Shown: positions 36,912-49,332, counted from the stretch's first letter. The stretch: 64,000 nucleotides of DNA from CADEDH01 sp963732695 (GCA_963732695.1 CAVTAP010000012.1:292490-356489), one strand, 5' to 3'. The notes: generated by a model not told the origin, from the sequence alone. Program-made: numbers and translations.

Positions 36912-37376
36912 GTGCTTCTGCAGAACGATCCCTTCCTCAACGCCTTCTTCAGCCGGGCCGCTGGGGCCCCCGCCTCCGCCGGAGGGTTCGTGGCCCCGAT
37001 GGACGCCTACCGGCGTGGGTCCGATGTGTGGGTCCACATCGACATCCCCGGTATCGCCGCCGACTCGCTCGACATCAGCGTGGAGCGCAACGTGCTCACG
37101 GTCACCGGCGAGCGCTGGGCCGACCGTCGTGACGGCGACCACCACTACATGAACGACCGGGCCCAGGGCCGGTTCCGCCGCCAGGTCCACCTGGGCGACG
37201 GGCTCGACGCCGAGCACATCGAGGCCGACTACACCGACGGCGTGCTCACCCTGCGCATCCCGGTGGCCGAGACGGCCAAGCCCCGCAAGATCTCGGTGAA
37301 GGCCGGCTCGTCCCCCGCCATCGATGCCGGGAGCATGCCGTCCGAAACCCCCGTCGAGGCTGGTACCGAGGGCTGA
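36912..37376 (+). CDS. Hsp20 / alpha-crystallin small heat-shock protein
   Basis: GTG 36,912 after AAGGAGA; 154 aa. The alpha-crystallin domain spans about 35-135: VWVHIDIPGIAADSLDISVE, NVLTVTGERWA, FRRQVHLGDGLDAEHIEADY, and the signature DGVLTLRIPVAE. The N-terminus (DPFLNAFFSR) is the usual short phenylalanine-rich arm. An ATP-independent holdase that binds unfolding proteins. Single-gene unit with its own promoter and a strong terminator. Confidence 0.95.
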   Translation: MLLQNDPFLNAFFSRAAGAPASAGGFVAPMDAYRRGSDVWVHIDIPGIAADSLDISVERNVLTVTGERWADRRDGDHHYMNDRAQGRFRRQVHLGDGLDAEHIEADYTDGVLTLRIPVAETAKPRKISVKAGSSPAIDAGSMPSETPVEAGTEG

Positions 37377-37416
37377 TCGCCCTCCCCGGGTTCCATCCCG
37401 AAGACCCGACCCACCC

Positions 37417-37466
37417 CCGAAGGACCCGAGCCGCAACCCGCCCACCCGTCGGCTCGGGTCCTTCGG
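37417..37466 (+). terminator. Strong hairpin after hsp20
   Basis: CCGAAGGACCCGAGCC (37,417-37,432) and its perfect complement GGCTCGGGTCCTTCGG (37,451-37,466): 16-bp stem with an 18-base loop, 40 bp past the hsp20 stop. Confidence 0.85.
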
Positions 37467-37595
37467 CGCGTTCGGGCCCGCATCAGGGGGAGCGCGGCCC
37501 GGGGCGGGGATGCGGGGGTCGCCGCCTGTTTCGGTTCCGGGTCCGAGTGAGTCGCTCGTCTTCGTTCGACTGCAATTATCTGCTACGGTGAAATT

Positions 37596-38390
37596 GTGGT
37601 GTTCCTGTGCGGTCGGCCCGGGTGCGGACGAGAGTCCTCGGCGACGCTTCAGATCGATGCGCCCGCGTCCACGGTCACCCTGGTGGACCCCCGCGTCAGT
37701 CGTGACGGCGTGCCCCTGTGTCCCCACCACGCCGATCGCACCACCCCGCCCATGGGCTGGACCATGAACGATCTTCGCAGCCGGGATCGGACGCTGGCTC
37801 CTGTCCGCTCGATCGGGCCCCGCACGGGCGAGGTCGTCTCCAATCCCCGCCCCCGGGCCGTCGGGAATCCCCTGTTCCAGGACTCGCGGTACGAGGCCGA
37901 GGCGGAGCTTGCGGCCGAACGGGCCGCCGACCGGCTCCGGGCCGCCGCCCGGGGCGAAGAGCTGGCCGACGACGAGGTCGACGAGGGTGGCTTCAGCTTC
38001 CCCGTCAGCCAGGAGCTGCGACAGATGCCGGTCTCGGCCGCCCGGCCCCCGGTCGAGGTCGTGCCTCCGCCCGAGATGCCACCCGAGGTCGAGCCCGAGC
38101 CGGCGGTCACCGCCGAGGTCACCCGGGCCACCGCCCGCCGGGGCGGCTGGGCCGCCGCCATCTCGGGGACCGGCGCCAACGGCGGACCCGCCACCGGCGC
38201 CGTCGCCACACCCAAGGCCCCCGCCTCCCGGCCCACCAAGCGCCGCGAGGTGGTGGAGGAGACGCCGGAGGTGGACGAGGAGCGCTTCCCGTTCCACTTC
38301 AGCTTCAAGGAAGCCGACACCGACGAGCCCCAGGAGCTGAAGGCCAAGTCCCCGCTCCTGGCCCGCGCCTTCCGCTCCTCCGTCGGCTGA
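37596..38390 (+). CDS. DUF3499-like protein with long acidic/disordered tail
   Basis: 264 aa. The first ~65 residues (VFLCGRPGCGRESSATLQID, LVDPRV, LCPHHADRTTPPMGW) match the actinobacterial DUF3499 plan with a CxxxxC...CxxH zinc-knuckle-like set. The remainder is low-complexity, rich in Ala, Glu, Pro and Arg, with a short conserved-looking end (FPFHFSFKEADTDEP). Function unknown in the family. Convergent with gcvP. Confidence 0.8.
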   Translation: MVFLCGRPGCGRESSATLQIDAPASTVTLVDPRVSRDGVPLCPHHADRTTPPMGWTMNDLRSRDRTLAPVRSIGPRTGEVVSNPRPRAVGNPLFQDSRYEAEAELAAERAADRLRAAARGEELADDEVDEGGFSFPVSQELRQMPVSAARPPVEVVPPPEMPPEVEPEPAVTAEVTRATARRGGWAAAISGTGANGGPATGAVATPKAPASRPTKRREVVEETPEVDEERFPFHFSFKEADTDEPQELKAKSPLLARAFRSSVG

Positions 38391-38403
38391 GATTCCGGCC
38401 GTA

Positions 38404-38482
38404 GCCGGAGGTGAACCCGAGGCGCCCGAGGGCGCCCCGCGGTGTTCGCCGGAGGTGAACCCGAGGCGCCCGAAGGGCGCCC

Positions 38483-38483
<1 letters not shown>
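38404..38483. terminator. Duplicated hairpin repeat between convergent genes
   Basis: Two direct copies (38,404-38,438 and 38,448-38,483) of an about 35-bp unit that starts GCCGGAGGTGAACCC; each folds as GGCGCCC with GGGCGCC around a 2-3-base loop. Period 44 bp. It lies between the DUF3499-like gene and the gcvP stop and could terminate both directions. Copy 2 abuts the gcvP stop codon. Confidence 0.7.
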
Positions 38484-41383
<2,900 letters not shown>

Positions 41384-41387
<4 letters not shown>

Positions 41388-42544
41388 TTGGCACCTCGGA
41401 CGTAGCGGTGGGGGGTGAACGGGAGGGGGGAGACGCACACGGACACGTCGGTGCCCCGCACGTCGGCGATCAGGATCTGGCCCTCGCCGGCGAGGGCGGC
41501 GGGCACGTAGCCCATGGCCACCGGGGCCTCCACCGTGGGGCCGTAGCCCCCGCTGGTGACGGTCCCCGCCGGTGCGCCGTCGACGGTGCGCAGGGGGGCG
41601 CCGTCGCGGACGGGGCGGCGGCCCGCGACGGCCAGGCCCACCCGGCAGCGTGACGGCCCATCGGCCAGCTCGACCCGCACCCGGGCAACGCCGGGGAAGC
41701 GGCCGTCCTCCCGGCGGCGCTCGGGGATCGACCAGGCCAGGTCGGCCTCGATGGGGGAGGTGGTGAGGTCGATGTCGTGGCCGTAGAGGGGGAGCCCGGC
41801 TTCGAGGCGCAGGGTGTCGCGGGCGCCGAGGCCGGCCGGCCGGACCTCGGGCTGGGCCAGCAGGGCCCGGGCCAGGGCCTCGGCCCGGTCGGCGGCCACG
41901 GTGATCTCGAACCCGTCTTCCCCCGTGTAGCCGGAGCGGGCCACACCGAGAGGCCCGGTGGTGGTGCCGTCGGGCAGGGCGGCCCCGTCGGCCACCACCA
42001 CGTGGTCCATGAACACGAGGCTGGCCGCCGCCGGCACCAGGCGGGCCAGGGCGTCGACGGCCCGGGGGCCCTGGAGGGCGAGCAGGGCCACGTCGGTGCG
42101 TTCGATCACCTCGACCCCGGCCGGGGCCAGCCGTTCCCGCAGGTGGGCCAGGTCGACGTCCCGCCGGCTGGCGTTGACCACCGCCACCAGGTGGTCGCCC
42201 CGGTTCGTGACCATCAGGTCGTCGATGATCCCGCCCTCGTCGGTGGTGAGCAGGGCGTAGCGCTGGCGGCCGGGCTCGAGCGAGGTGACGGCGGCCGGGG
42301 TGACGGTTTCCAGGGCCTCGGCCACGGTGGCGATGCCCACCGAGCCGGTGCCGGGCCGGAGCTCGACCACGCCCATGTGGCTCACGTCGAACAGGGCGGC
42401 CGAGGTGCGGCACCACGTGTGCTCGGCGATCACCCCTTCGTACTGCACGGGCAGCTCCCAGCCGGCGAAGTCGACCAGGCGACCCCCCAGCTCCTGGTGC
42501 AGGGCCCGCAGCGGTGTCGCTCGCAGGGCGTCGGTGTTCGTCAT
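41384..42544 (-). CDS. gcvT: Aminomethyltransferase, T protein of glycine cleavage
   Basis: ATG 42,544; 386 aa. Transfers the methylene group from aminomethyl-GcvH to tetrahydrofolate, releasing ammonia. Family signatures in order: TPLRALHQELGGRLVDFAGW, YALLTTDEGGIIDDLMVTNR, ARSGYTGEDGFEI, LGARDTLRLEAGLPLYGHDI. First gene of the gcvT-gcvP operon, downstream of the glycine riboswitch. Confidence 0.95.
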
Positions 42545-42663
42545 GGGCCAGCCTCCGGGGGAGAGCACGCAGGATCGGTGCACCATCCGGGGGTACCGGA
42601 TCGACCGGGGCCCAGCAGGGAGCTGCAGGGACAGGGACGTACCGGGGGTCGCCGAACGGCGGC

Positions 42664-42876
42664 CCCCTCTGTCACGGTTACCTGAGAGCTTGACGTCGCC
42701 GCTCCGGCGGGCCGGGTCGGTGTCGCTTTCCCCTTCGGTGGCTGGCGACCCTCCTATGTGGGGAGGAACCAGCTCTCTCCAGAGCGGCCCAGCCCGAGCG
42801 GTACGGGTGCCTGAGAGGTTCCGGGGCGGTTGCTCCTTCGGCGGGCCGGCCGGAGCCGACCTCTCTCCCACACGGG
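42664..42876 (-). ncRNA. Tandem glycine riboswitch
   Basis: On the minus strand two successive gcvT-type aptamers occur before gcvT. Aptamer 1: GTGGGAGAGAGG, GCCGAAGGAGCAA, CCTCTCAGGCA, and CTGGAGAGA. Aptamer 2: the GCCACCGAAGGGGAAA box, CTCTCAGGTAACCGTGACAG. These conserved blocks (CCGAAGG, CTCTCAGG) are diagnostic. Glycine binding is expected to switch on the gcv operon. The downstream switch between aptamer 2 and the gcvT start (about 120 bases) is not resolved by eye. Confidence 0.93.
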
Positions 42877-42936
42877 CTTGGGGACCGTACCCCGCACTCT
42901 ATCGACCCTCTGCGCCCAGCGCCCGGCAGGGGTACA

Positions 42937-43000
42937 ACCACCCCAAATTGCACGTCTATCTCGCGCTCAGCGCGAGATAGACGTGCAATTTCGGGGTGGT
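42937..43000. repeat. 64-bp near-perfect palindrome after surE
   Basis: Arm 42,937-42,967 (ACCACCCC... ending TCTCGCGCT) pairs with 42,969-43,000 across a one-base centre, with only one bulged base in about 31 pairs. It directly abuts the surE stop codon. It could terminate surE transcription, but stem length and lack of a T tract suggest a palindromic intergenic element. Confidence 0.85.
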
Positions 43001-43830
43001 CAGCGGGTGAAGAGACGGTCGAGGGCGGCGTCCATGCCCGGGGTGTCGAGGCCAAGTGCGCTGATGCGGCTCAGCCAGGTGGCCGACACCAGGTCTTCCT
43101 GCACCGTGCCGGTGTCGGTGCCGGACGGCTGGGGGTTCTCGTTGGCCCAGTCGAAGCGCACGGTGAACGCCCCCTCGTGGCCCAGCTTGGGCTCCAGGAT
43201 CGCCTTGGACATGGAGCGGGGCGGGCCCTGGCCCACCTCGGCCCACCGCCAGCCCTTGATCTCCTCCAGCGGTAGGTTGGGCACGTTGAGGTTCAGCACG
43301 GGCGCGTCGGGCGGGGGATCGGCCAGGATGGCCCGGGCCGCCGCCACCGCCACCTGGGCCGCCGTCTCCCACCGCTGGCCGGCCAGCATCTCGTGGTAGC
43401 CCTGGCCTTCCACGCCGAACCCGGGGACCGACTGGCTCACGGCCAGGCTGGGGATCATGCCGTTGCGGGCCGTGAGCCCCGCCCCCACTGTGCCCGAGTG
43501 GTACACCGAGCGGCCCACGTTGGCTCCCGGGTTGATGCCCGACACGATCAGGTCGGGATGGTCGCCGAAGGCGTTGAGCCGCATGAACATCACGCACAGC
43601 GCCGGTGGCCCGGTGACCGACCAGGCGGCGTGGACCCCGTCCATCGTCACCCGGTGGATCTCCGGCTTGATCACGTGGAGGGCCCCGATGGCCGCTCCCG
43701 CCCCCGAGTACTCCTGGTCGGGCGCCACCACGGTCACCTCGCCCAGCTCGGCCAGGGCCCTGGCCAGCACATGGAGACCGACGGAGTCGATCCCGTCGTC
43801 GTTGGTGACGAAGATCCGCGGGGGAGCCAT
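43000..43830 (-). CDS. surE: 5'/3'-nucleotidase SurE
   Basis: 276 aa. Signature FVTNDDGIDSVGLHVLARAL, VAPDQEYSGAGAAIG and LIVSGINPGANVGRSVYHSG place the metal-binding residues (NDD, Ser, Asn) of SurE. Hydrolyses nucleoside monophosphates; linked to stationary-phase survival in E. coli. Follows the phosphotransferase gene by 3 bp, so co-transcribed with it. Confidence 0.94.
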   Translation of the reverse strand: MAPPRIFVTNDDGIDSVGLHVLARALAELGEVTVVAPDQEYSGAGAAIGALHVIKPEIHRVTMDGVHAAWSVTGPPALCVMFMRLNAFGDHPDLIVSGINPGANVGRSVYHSGTVGAGLTARNGMIPSLAVSQSVPGFGVEGQGYHEMLAGQRWETAAQVAVAAARAILADPPPDAPVLNLNVPNLPLEEIKGWRWAEVGQGPPRSMSKAILEPKLGHEGAFTVRFDWANENPQPSGTDTGTVQEDLVSATWLSRISALGLDTPGMDAALDRLFTR

Positions 43831-43833
43831 CCC

Positions 43834-44895
43834 TCAGCCCAAGCCGCGCAGGAGCCGCAGGGACTCGTCGGCCAGCTGCTCGATCTGGACCTTGTAGGCG
43901 TCGGTGTCGACCGAGTCGTCGCCCATCACGCCCTTGAGGTAGCGGGCCATCACGCCCTCCACGATGGCGGCCAGGCGCCAGTTCTGGAAGGCCCGGTAGT
44001 AGTCGGCGTTGGTCACCTCGAACCCCGTGCGCTCGCTGTAGGCCTCGATCAGGGCCTCCCGGGTGCTGAACCCGCCCACCTCGGTGGGGGGCTGGGTGGC
44101 GCCCCGGGGCGACGGCTCACCGGGCTGGACCCAGTTGTTGAGCAGGTAGCCCACGTCGGCCAGCACGTCGCCCAGGGTGCACAGCTCCCAGTCGAGCACG
44201 GCGGCCACGGTGCACCGGGCCGGGTCGGCCAGCATGTTGCCCAGGCGGTAGTCGCCGTGGACGACGCCGGTGTAACGCTGCTCCGGTTTCGCTGCCAGCA
44301 GCAGCTCGTAGGCCTGGTCCATCGTGGGCAGCTCCCGGGTCTTGGAGTCTTCCCACTGGGTCTTCCACCGGCGGAGCTGGCGGTCGAGGTAGGCCTCCCG
44401 GCGGCCCAGGTCACCCAGGCCGATGGTGTCGGGGTCGGCCAGGTGAAGGTCGGCCAGCACGGTCACCACCGACCGGCTCACGTCGGCCCGCTGGCTGTCA
44501 TCGGGCAGGTTGGCCAGCACGGTCTCGGGGTCGGCCAGCACCACCCCGTCCACGAAGCTCATGATGTAGAACGGCGCCCCGTTGACGGTGTCGTCTTCGC
44601 ACAGCCCCAGGGCCGCCGGCACCGGCACCGAGGTGCGGCCCACGCCGGTGATGATCTTGTGCTCCCGGGCCATGTCGTGGGCCGTGGCCAGCACGTGGCC
44701 CAGCGGGGGCCGGCGCAGCACGAGGCGCCGCCCGGCGGCGTCGGTCACCTTGTAGGTGAGGTTGGAGTGGCCGCCCGTGATGAACTCGAAGGTGTACGGG
44801 CCCCGGGCCCCTTCGATGTTGGCGTCGAGCCAGGCCGACACCGGCTCCTGCTCGATGCCGATCACGGCGTTCGACGCCTCGTTGCGGTCAGTCAT
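43834..44895 (-). CDS. APH-family phosphotransferase (ACAD10/FadE36-like)
   Basis: ATG 44,895 (ATG 44,904 also possible); 353 aa. Kinase-fold motifs: FITGGHSNLTYKV, RLVLRRPP, catalytic loop TGVVHGDYRLGNML and metal Asp in AAVLDWELCTLGDVLADVGY. The VLDWELxTLGDPLxDLG form is typical of the acyl-CoA-dehydrogenase-associated aminoglycoside-phosphotransferase-like kinases rather than resistance enzymes. Substrate unknown. Upstream of surE in one transcription unit; divergent from the lipoprotein gene. Confidence 0.87.
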   Translation of the reverse strand: MTDRNEASNAVIGIEQEPVSAWLDANIEGARGPYTFEFITGGHSNLTYKVTDAAGRRLVLRRPPLGHVLATAHDMAREHKIITGVGRTSVPVPAALGLCEDDTVNGAPFYIMSFVDGVVLADPETVLANLPDDSQRADVSRSVVTVLADLHLADPDTIGLGDLGRREAYLDRQLRRWKTQWEDSKTRELPTMDQAYELLLAAKPEQRYTGVVHGDYRLGNMLADPARCTVAAVLDWELCTLGDVLADVGYLLNNWVQPGEPSPRGATQPPTEVGGFSTREALIEAYSERTGFEVTNADYYRAFQNWRLAAIVEGVMARYLKGVMGDDSVDTDAYKVQIEQLADESLRLLRGLG

Positions 44896-44945
44896 GGGCC
44901 CCATTCTTAGAGGGTCGGTGCCTGCGCCGGCAACCGCCAGCACGC

Positions 44946-46436
44946 GTGCTCTACCGTAAGGGGATCGACCCGCACCCGCCCCGCCCTCTGCTCCGACCCC
45001 GGCGCCCCGGACGCCGCCGCCCGACGCTCCGGCCGCGGCGGCCCGGGTTGGCGCTGGCCGCCCTGGCCCTGGCCCTGGTGGGGGCCACCGCCGGCTGCAC
45101 ATCGGGCGACAGTCTGAGCGAGCGCAACCGGGCCACCACCACCTCGGCCCCCGACGGCAGCGGCACCGAACCCCCTCGGCCCAACCCGGGGGTCACCCTG
45201 GCCGACCCGCCGGCCGCCGTGCGCCAGGCCGTGGCCGCCCTACCCGGCCGGCTGGCCATCGGCAGTGGCCCGGCGCTCGCCCTGGCCGACCCCGACGGCA
45301 CGGACGCCGCCCCCCTGGATCAGACGGCGGGGGCCACCGTGTCGCAGCCCACGTGGTCGCACGACGGCACCCACCTGGTGTGGAGCCGCACCACCGACAC
45401 CGTGGTGGAGGTGGTCGACCGTGACCTGGCCACCGGCCAGGACGCCGTGACCGACCTACTCCCCACCCCCGGCTTCTACTTCCAGTGGAGCGCCGACGAC
45501 CAGACCGTGGCCTACCTGCGCACCGACCCCAACCAGGGCGGGGTGGAGCTGGGCCTGATCGACCCCGGCGCCCCGCCGGTCCGGGTGGGGGCGGCGGCGC
45601 CGGTGTTCCTCAGCTGGGCCCCCACCGTGCCGGTGCTGGCGGCCCACGTGGCCGCCGAGCAGGTGCTGGTGCTGCCCAGCCGGTTCGCCGTCCCGGGCGC
45701 CACCACGCTGCAGGACAGCTCGGTGCTCACTCCCACCGGCGCCTTCTCCGCCCCGGCCTGGGTCGACGACGCCACCGTGCTGGCCGTGTCGCCCGAGGGT
45801 CTGGTCACGATCGACGCCGCCACCGGCGTCACCACGGTGGTGGCCGAGTCGGGCAGCGGCGCCCTGCGGTTCGTGCTCAGCCCCGACCGCCAGCGGGTGG
45901 CGGTGGCCGAGGCCGGCTCGTCGGAGGCCGTGTCACCCACGGCGCTGGGCGACAAAGGCGGCGGCCCGGTGCCGATCCCGCTGGCCCCGGCGACGCCCGG
46001 GCAGGGCTCCGGGGGTGCGGGCGGCGGTGCCTCCGGGCTGCGGATCGTGGAGCTGGCCACCGGTGCCGTCACCGAGGTGACACCGAGCTCGCCGCTGGCC
46101 TTCGAGTGGGCGCCCGACAGCGTGCAGCTGGCCTGGCTGGAGGAGGGGGTGTCGGCCGCCCTGCCCCGGAACCGGTGGAACTTCTGGGACGGCCAGACGT
46201 CCACCCCGTCGGTGTCGTATCTGGTGAGCGAGACCGTGCAGACCGCCTACCTGCCGTTCTTCGAGCAGTACGCCCAGTCGATGACGGGCTGGTCGCCCGA
46301 CAGCACCGCCTTCGCCTTCGCCGGCCACCCCGACGGCGGCCCCGACGGCGACGGGGTCTGGGTGCAGCTCATCGGCATCCCCGGTGCCCCACCCGTCCGC
46401 GTCGCCGACGGCGACGTCGTGGCCTGGAGCCCCTAA
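44946..46436 (+). CDS. Lipoprotein with TolB/WD40-like beta-propeller
   Basis: About 496 aa from GTG 44,946; the Arg-rich leader is long, so a later start is possible. Signal peptide LALAALALALVGATAGC with a lipobox-like Cys, then repeated strand motifs of a beta-propeller: SQPTWSHDGTHLVWSR, YFQWSADDQTVAYLR, FVLSPDRQRVAVAEA, AFEWAPDSVQLAWL, MTGWSPDSTAFAFAGHPDGG. The WSPDG pattern is TolB/PD40-like. Probably an envelope binding or scaffold protein; ligand unknown. Confidence 0.82.
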   Translation: MLYRKGIDPHPPRPLLRPRRPGRRRPTLRPRRPGLALAALALALVGATAGCTSGDSLSERNRATTTSAPDGSGTEPPRPNPGVTLADPPAAVRQAVAALPGRLAIGSGPALALADPDGTDAAPLDQTAGATVSQPTWSHDGTHLVWSRTTDTVVEVVDRDLATGQDAVTDLLPTPGFYFQWSADDQTVAYLRTDPNQGGVELGLIDPGAPPVRVGAAAPVFLSWAPTVPVLAAHVAAEQVLVLPSRFAVPGATTLQDSSVLTPTGAFSAPAWVDDATVLAVSPEGLVTIDAATGVTTVVAESGSGALRFVLSPDRQRVAVAEAGSSEAVSPTALGDKGGGPVPIPLAPATPGQGSGGAGGGASGLRIVELATGAVTEVTPSSPLAFEWAPDSVQLAWLEEGVSAALPRNRWNFWDGQTSTPSVSYLVSETVQTAYLPFFEQYAQSMTGWSPDSTAFAFAGHPDGGPDGDGVWVQLIGIPGAPPVRVADGDVVAWSP

Positions 46437-46465
46437 CTCCCGGGTGCTCCGCGCCCCCGAGCTAC

Positions 46466-47522
46466 CTACGCCGAAGGCGAGACGAAGGCTTCGGGGTGTT
46501 GGGTGAGCCAGGTGGCGGCGTCGACCGGCTCGGTCTGGTGATAGCCCTGGGGAATGCGGAGCAGGCCGACCGACGACAGGAACAGCACCTCCCAGGCGTG
46601 GTACCCGTAGTACCGGCCGGGATCGGCGGCGAGGGTGTCGGCGTAGGCCCGCACCGCCCGCACGTAGTGGTCGGAGTTGTTGTAGCCGTGGATGGCCCGG
46701 TCGAGGTCCTTCAGCGCCCCTCGCTGCTTCAGGTAGGTGGCGGCGCCGATGATGGCGTCGTGGTCCACCGTGGGGTCGCCGGTGCAGCACCCGCTCCAGG
46801 TGGAGGGCAGGAACTGCATGGGGCCCACGGCCCCGGCGGTGGAAAGGCCCCGGATGCGGCCCATGCGCGACTCCACCAGGTTGATGGCGGCCAGCACCTC
46901 CCACGGCACGCCGGTGGCGTCGGCCGCCTCGCGGTAGTAGCCCAGCAGCTCGTCGGCCGGGCGGGGGGCCCCGATGTCCCAGGCCGGCACGGTGTCGGCC
47001 AGCTTCTCCGAGTTGACCAGGGCCGACAGGTTGCGCCGGGCCTCCCAGTTGAGCTCCACCACCGGCCGTACCGGCTCGTCGACGGCGGCCGTCACCTCCG
47101 GCCCCCAGTCGGGATGCGACGACAGCACGAGGTACAGCACCTGCTGGCGCCGGCCCCAGGGGGCGGCGTCGGCCTCGGTGAGGTCGGCGCGGCCCAGCTC
47201 GGTCTCCACCCGGGTCAGCTCGGCCGCCAGCGCCGCCGGGGTGTCGGGCACGGGGGCGTCGTCGGGGCCGGTGGTGGTGGGGGCGGCGGTGGTGGCCGTG
47301 GTGGACGGGGGAGCGGGCGGTGCGGTGGGCGTGGTGCCGGTGTCGAGCGGGCCCGAGGGGCCGGCGGGGCCGGCGGTGGGGTGCGGTGGCGGCGACCGGG
47401 TCGACGGCGGCGGTGCCGTCGCCCCCCGAGCTGCAGGCGGTGGCCAGTAGGGCGGTGGCGGCCACGGTGGCCAGGGCCCGGCGGGACGGGAGCCGGAGCG
47501 ACCGGGGGCGGGGGTGGCCGGT
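46466..47522 (-). CDS. Lytic murein transglycosylase lipoprotein, frameshifted in N-terminal linker
   Basis: Catalytic domain (frame ending at 46,466) is intact: GVPWEVLAAINLVESRMGRI holds the catalytic Glu, then STAGAVGPMQFLPSTW and AAATYLKQRG-like helices (IIGAATYLKQRG), HGYNNSDHYVRAV, as in MltB/SLT-type enzymes that cleave the glycan with 1,6-anhydro product. The lipoprotein signal (ALATVAATALLATACSSGG) is in another frame; the shift lies near 47,380 in a CACCCCAC run. No good start codon remains upstream of the signal, so a second indel near 47,510 is likely. Confidence 0.8.
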
Positions 47523-48397
47523 TCACGGGGTGAGCTGCCAACCCAGGCGCTCGGGCCCGATGCGAGTTGGGATAGAAGACCACGATCCAGTCGGTGTCGG
47601 CGCCGGCCTTCACCTCGATGTACCGGCCGTAGTCGCCGTCGCCGTTGAAGGCGCCGTCCCAGTTGTAGTCGGTGGAGTTCCGGGCTCAGGGTCTCGTCCA
47701 CCAGGGTCACGTGGTGGTGGCCGACGGCCTCCATCGTCCACACCGCCACCGGGTCGTCGGCCGGGCTCCGGTTGGCCAGGTAGTAGTCGGCCCACAGGCC
47801 GCCGGTGAGGGGGTTGACGGGGCGGGTGGCCGACCCCGTGCCGCAGTACCAGTGGGTGCCGGTGCGGGTACCAGCGCAGATAACCGGCCAGCGGCTTGAC
47901 CGTGCTGCTGCGGCGCACGTACTCGAACGACTCGGTGAAGGTGAGCACGGCGGTGCTGCGGGAGTAGCCGGCGTTGAGGGTGCGGATCCAGTCGTCGGCC
48001 CGGGTGCGGGGCACGTCGGGGCCGAGCACGTCGGCGTAGAGCCAGTCGACGAACGCCTGGTTGCTCACGATCTGGCGGGCGGTGAACTCCGGGGAGCGGA
48101 GGAAGGCGTCGGCGATCTGCTCCAGGCTCATGGCCCCGGTCTGGTACTGGCGGACCCAGTGGCGGAAGCCGTCGGCGTCGGGCTCCCGGCGGAAGAAAGC
48201 GTGGTACAGGCGGGCCACCGAGTCGGTCATGGCCGGGCACGACGACGGCTCCGACTGGGCCGCCGCCGGCGCCGGGGCCACGATGGCCGACCCGCCGACG
48301 AGGGCCGCCGCCTCCAGGCAGAGGCCGAGGCCGAGAGCGGCGGCGGCCAGCGCAGGCGGAGGGTCGGCGACGGCCCCCTCCCCGTTCGCCGGCCACC
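47523..48397 (-). pseudogene. Secreted DUF4214-like protein with multiple frame breaks
   Basis: A signal peptide (ALAAAALGLGLCLEAAALVG) and a DUF4214 repeat (RLYHAFFRREPDADGFRHWV, LRSPEFT) share one frame. After GYLRWYP the sense moves to THWYCGTGSATRPVNPLTGG and WTMEAVGHHHVTLVDETLSP, then to NSTDYNWDGAFNGDGDYGRY and DWIVVFYPNS, then to GPERLGWQLTP and a stop at 47,523. A fourth shift separates the signal peptide from any start codon. Each break is a single base beside G/C runs. DUF4214 proteins are exported; function unknown. Probably one gene damaged by sequence errors. Confidence 0.6.
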
Positions 48398-48404
48398 GGG
48401 TGGG

Positions 48405-49256
48405 TCACGGCTGGTCGCCGGTGGCGGCCGGGCGGTCGGGGTCGGACGACCAGGCCGACCAGGAGCCGACGTAGAGCCGGGGTCGGCCCCGGCCGGCGGC
48501 CTCGGCCGCCAGCACGTTGTTGCAGGCGCTGACGCCGGACCCGCAGTAGACGATGGCGTCGCCGTCTACCCCCGCCTGCTCGAAGCGTGCGGCCAGTTCG
48601 GCGGCCGGACGGAACCGCCCGTCGGCGTCGAGGTTCGCCCCGAACGGCAGGTTGATGGCACCGGGGATGTGGCCGGCCCGGGGGTCGACCGGCTCGGTGT
48701 CGCCCCGGTAACGCTCGGCCGCCCGGCTGTCGGCCACCACCCCGCCGGTGGCGATGTGGGCCACCACCTCGTCCTCGGTGACCATGGCGCCGGCCGGCCA
48801 GGGGCGGACCGGGCGGTCGACCGGGGTGGGCGCCGGCTCGGCGCCGGTGGCCAGCGGGCCGGGCCACGAGGCCAGTCCGCCGTCGAGCAGGGCGGCGGGC
48901 GCGCCCAGGATGCGCAGCATCCACACCAGGCGGCCGGCCACCATGCCGCCCAGGTCGTCGTAGGCCACCACCGGGGTGTCGGGGCCGATCCCGGCGGCGG
49001 CCAGGCCGGCGGCGAACGTGTCGGGCGACGGCATGGGGTGACGGCCGTCGGTGGGGGCGCCGTGGGTGGCCAGCACCGTGTCCATGTCGATGAACACGGC
49101 GCCCGGGATGTGCCCGGCCACGAAGGCGTCGGGCCCGGACCGGCCGTCGAGGTACCAGCGGACGTCGGCCACCACCACCGGCTCGCCCGCTTCGAGGCGG
49201 CCCTGCAACCAGGTGACGTCGACGATGGGGGGCAGGCCGGTGTCCGGGCTGGTCAT
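48405..49256 (-). CDS. Thiosulfate/3-mercaptopyruvate sulfurtransferase (two rhodanese domains)
   Basis: ATG 49,256; 283 aa. The N-terminal inactive domain has VVVADVRWYLDGR and VVAYDDLGGMVAGRLVWMLR; the C-terminal catalytic domain has AGHIPGAINLPFG and Cys in IVYCGSGVSACNNVLAAEAA. The loop CGSGVSA matches the sulfurtransferase form CGSGVTA. Transfers sulfane sulfur to thiol or cyanide acceptors. Confidence 0.93.
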   Translation of the reverse strand: MTSPDTGLPPIVDVTWLQGRLEAGEPVVVADVRWYLDGRSGPDAFVAGHIPGAVFIDMDTVLATHGAPTDGRHPMPSPDTFAAGLAAAGIGPDTPVVAYDDLGGMVAGRLVWMLRILGAPAALLDGGLASWPGPLATGAEPAPTPVDRPVRPWPAGAMVTEDEVVAHIATGGVVADSRAAERYRGDTEPVDPRAGHIPGAINLPFGANLDADGRFRPAAELAARFEQAGVDGDAIVYCGSGVSACNNVLAAEAAGRGRPRLYVGSWSAWSSDPDRPAATGDQP

Positions 49257-49332
49257 GGCGCCCACGCTAGCGCCGGTTGTCGGCCCGTGGCGGGCGCGGA
49301 AACCGCGCCCCGACGGCGAACTCCGTCGAGAA

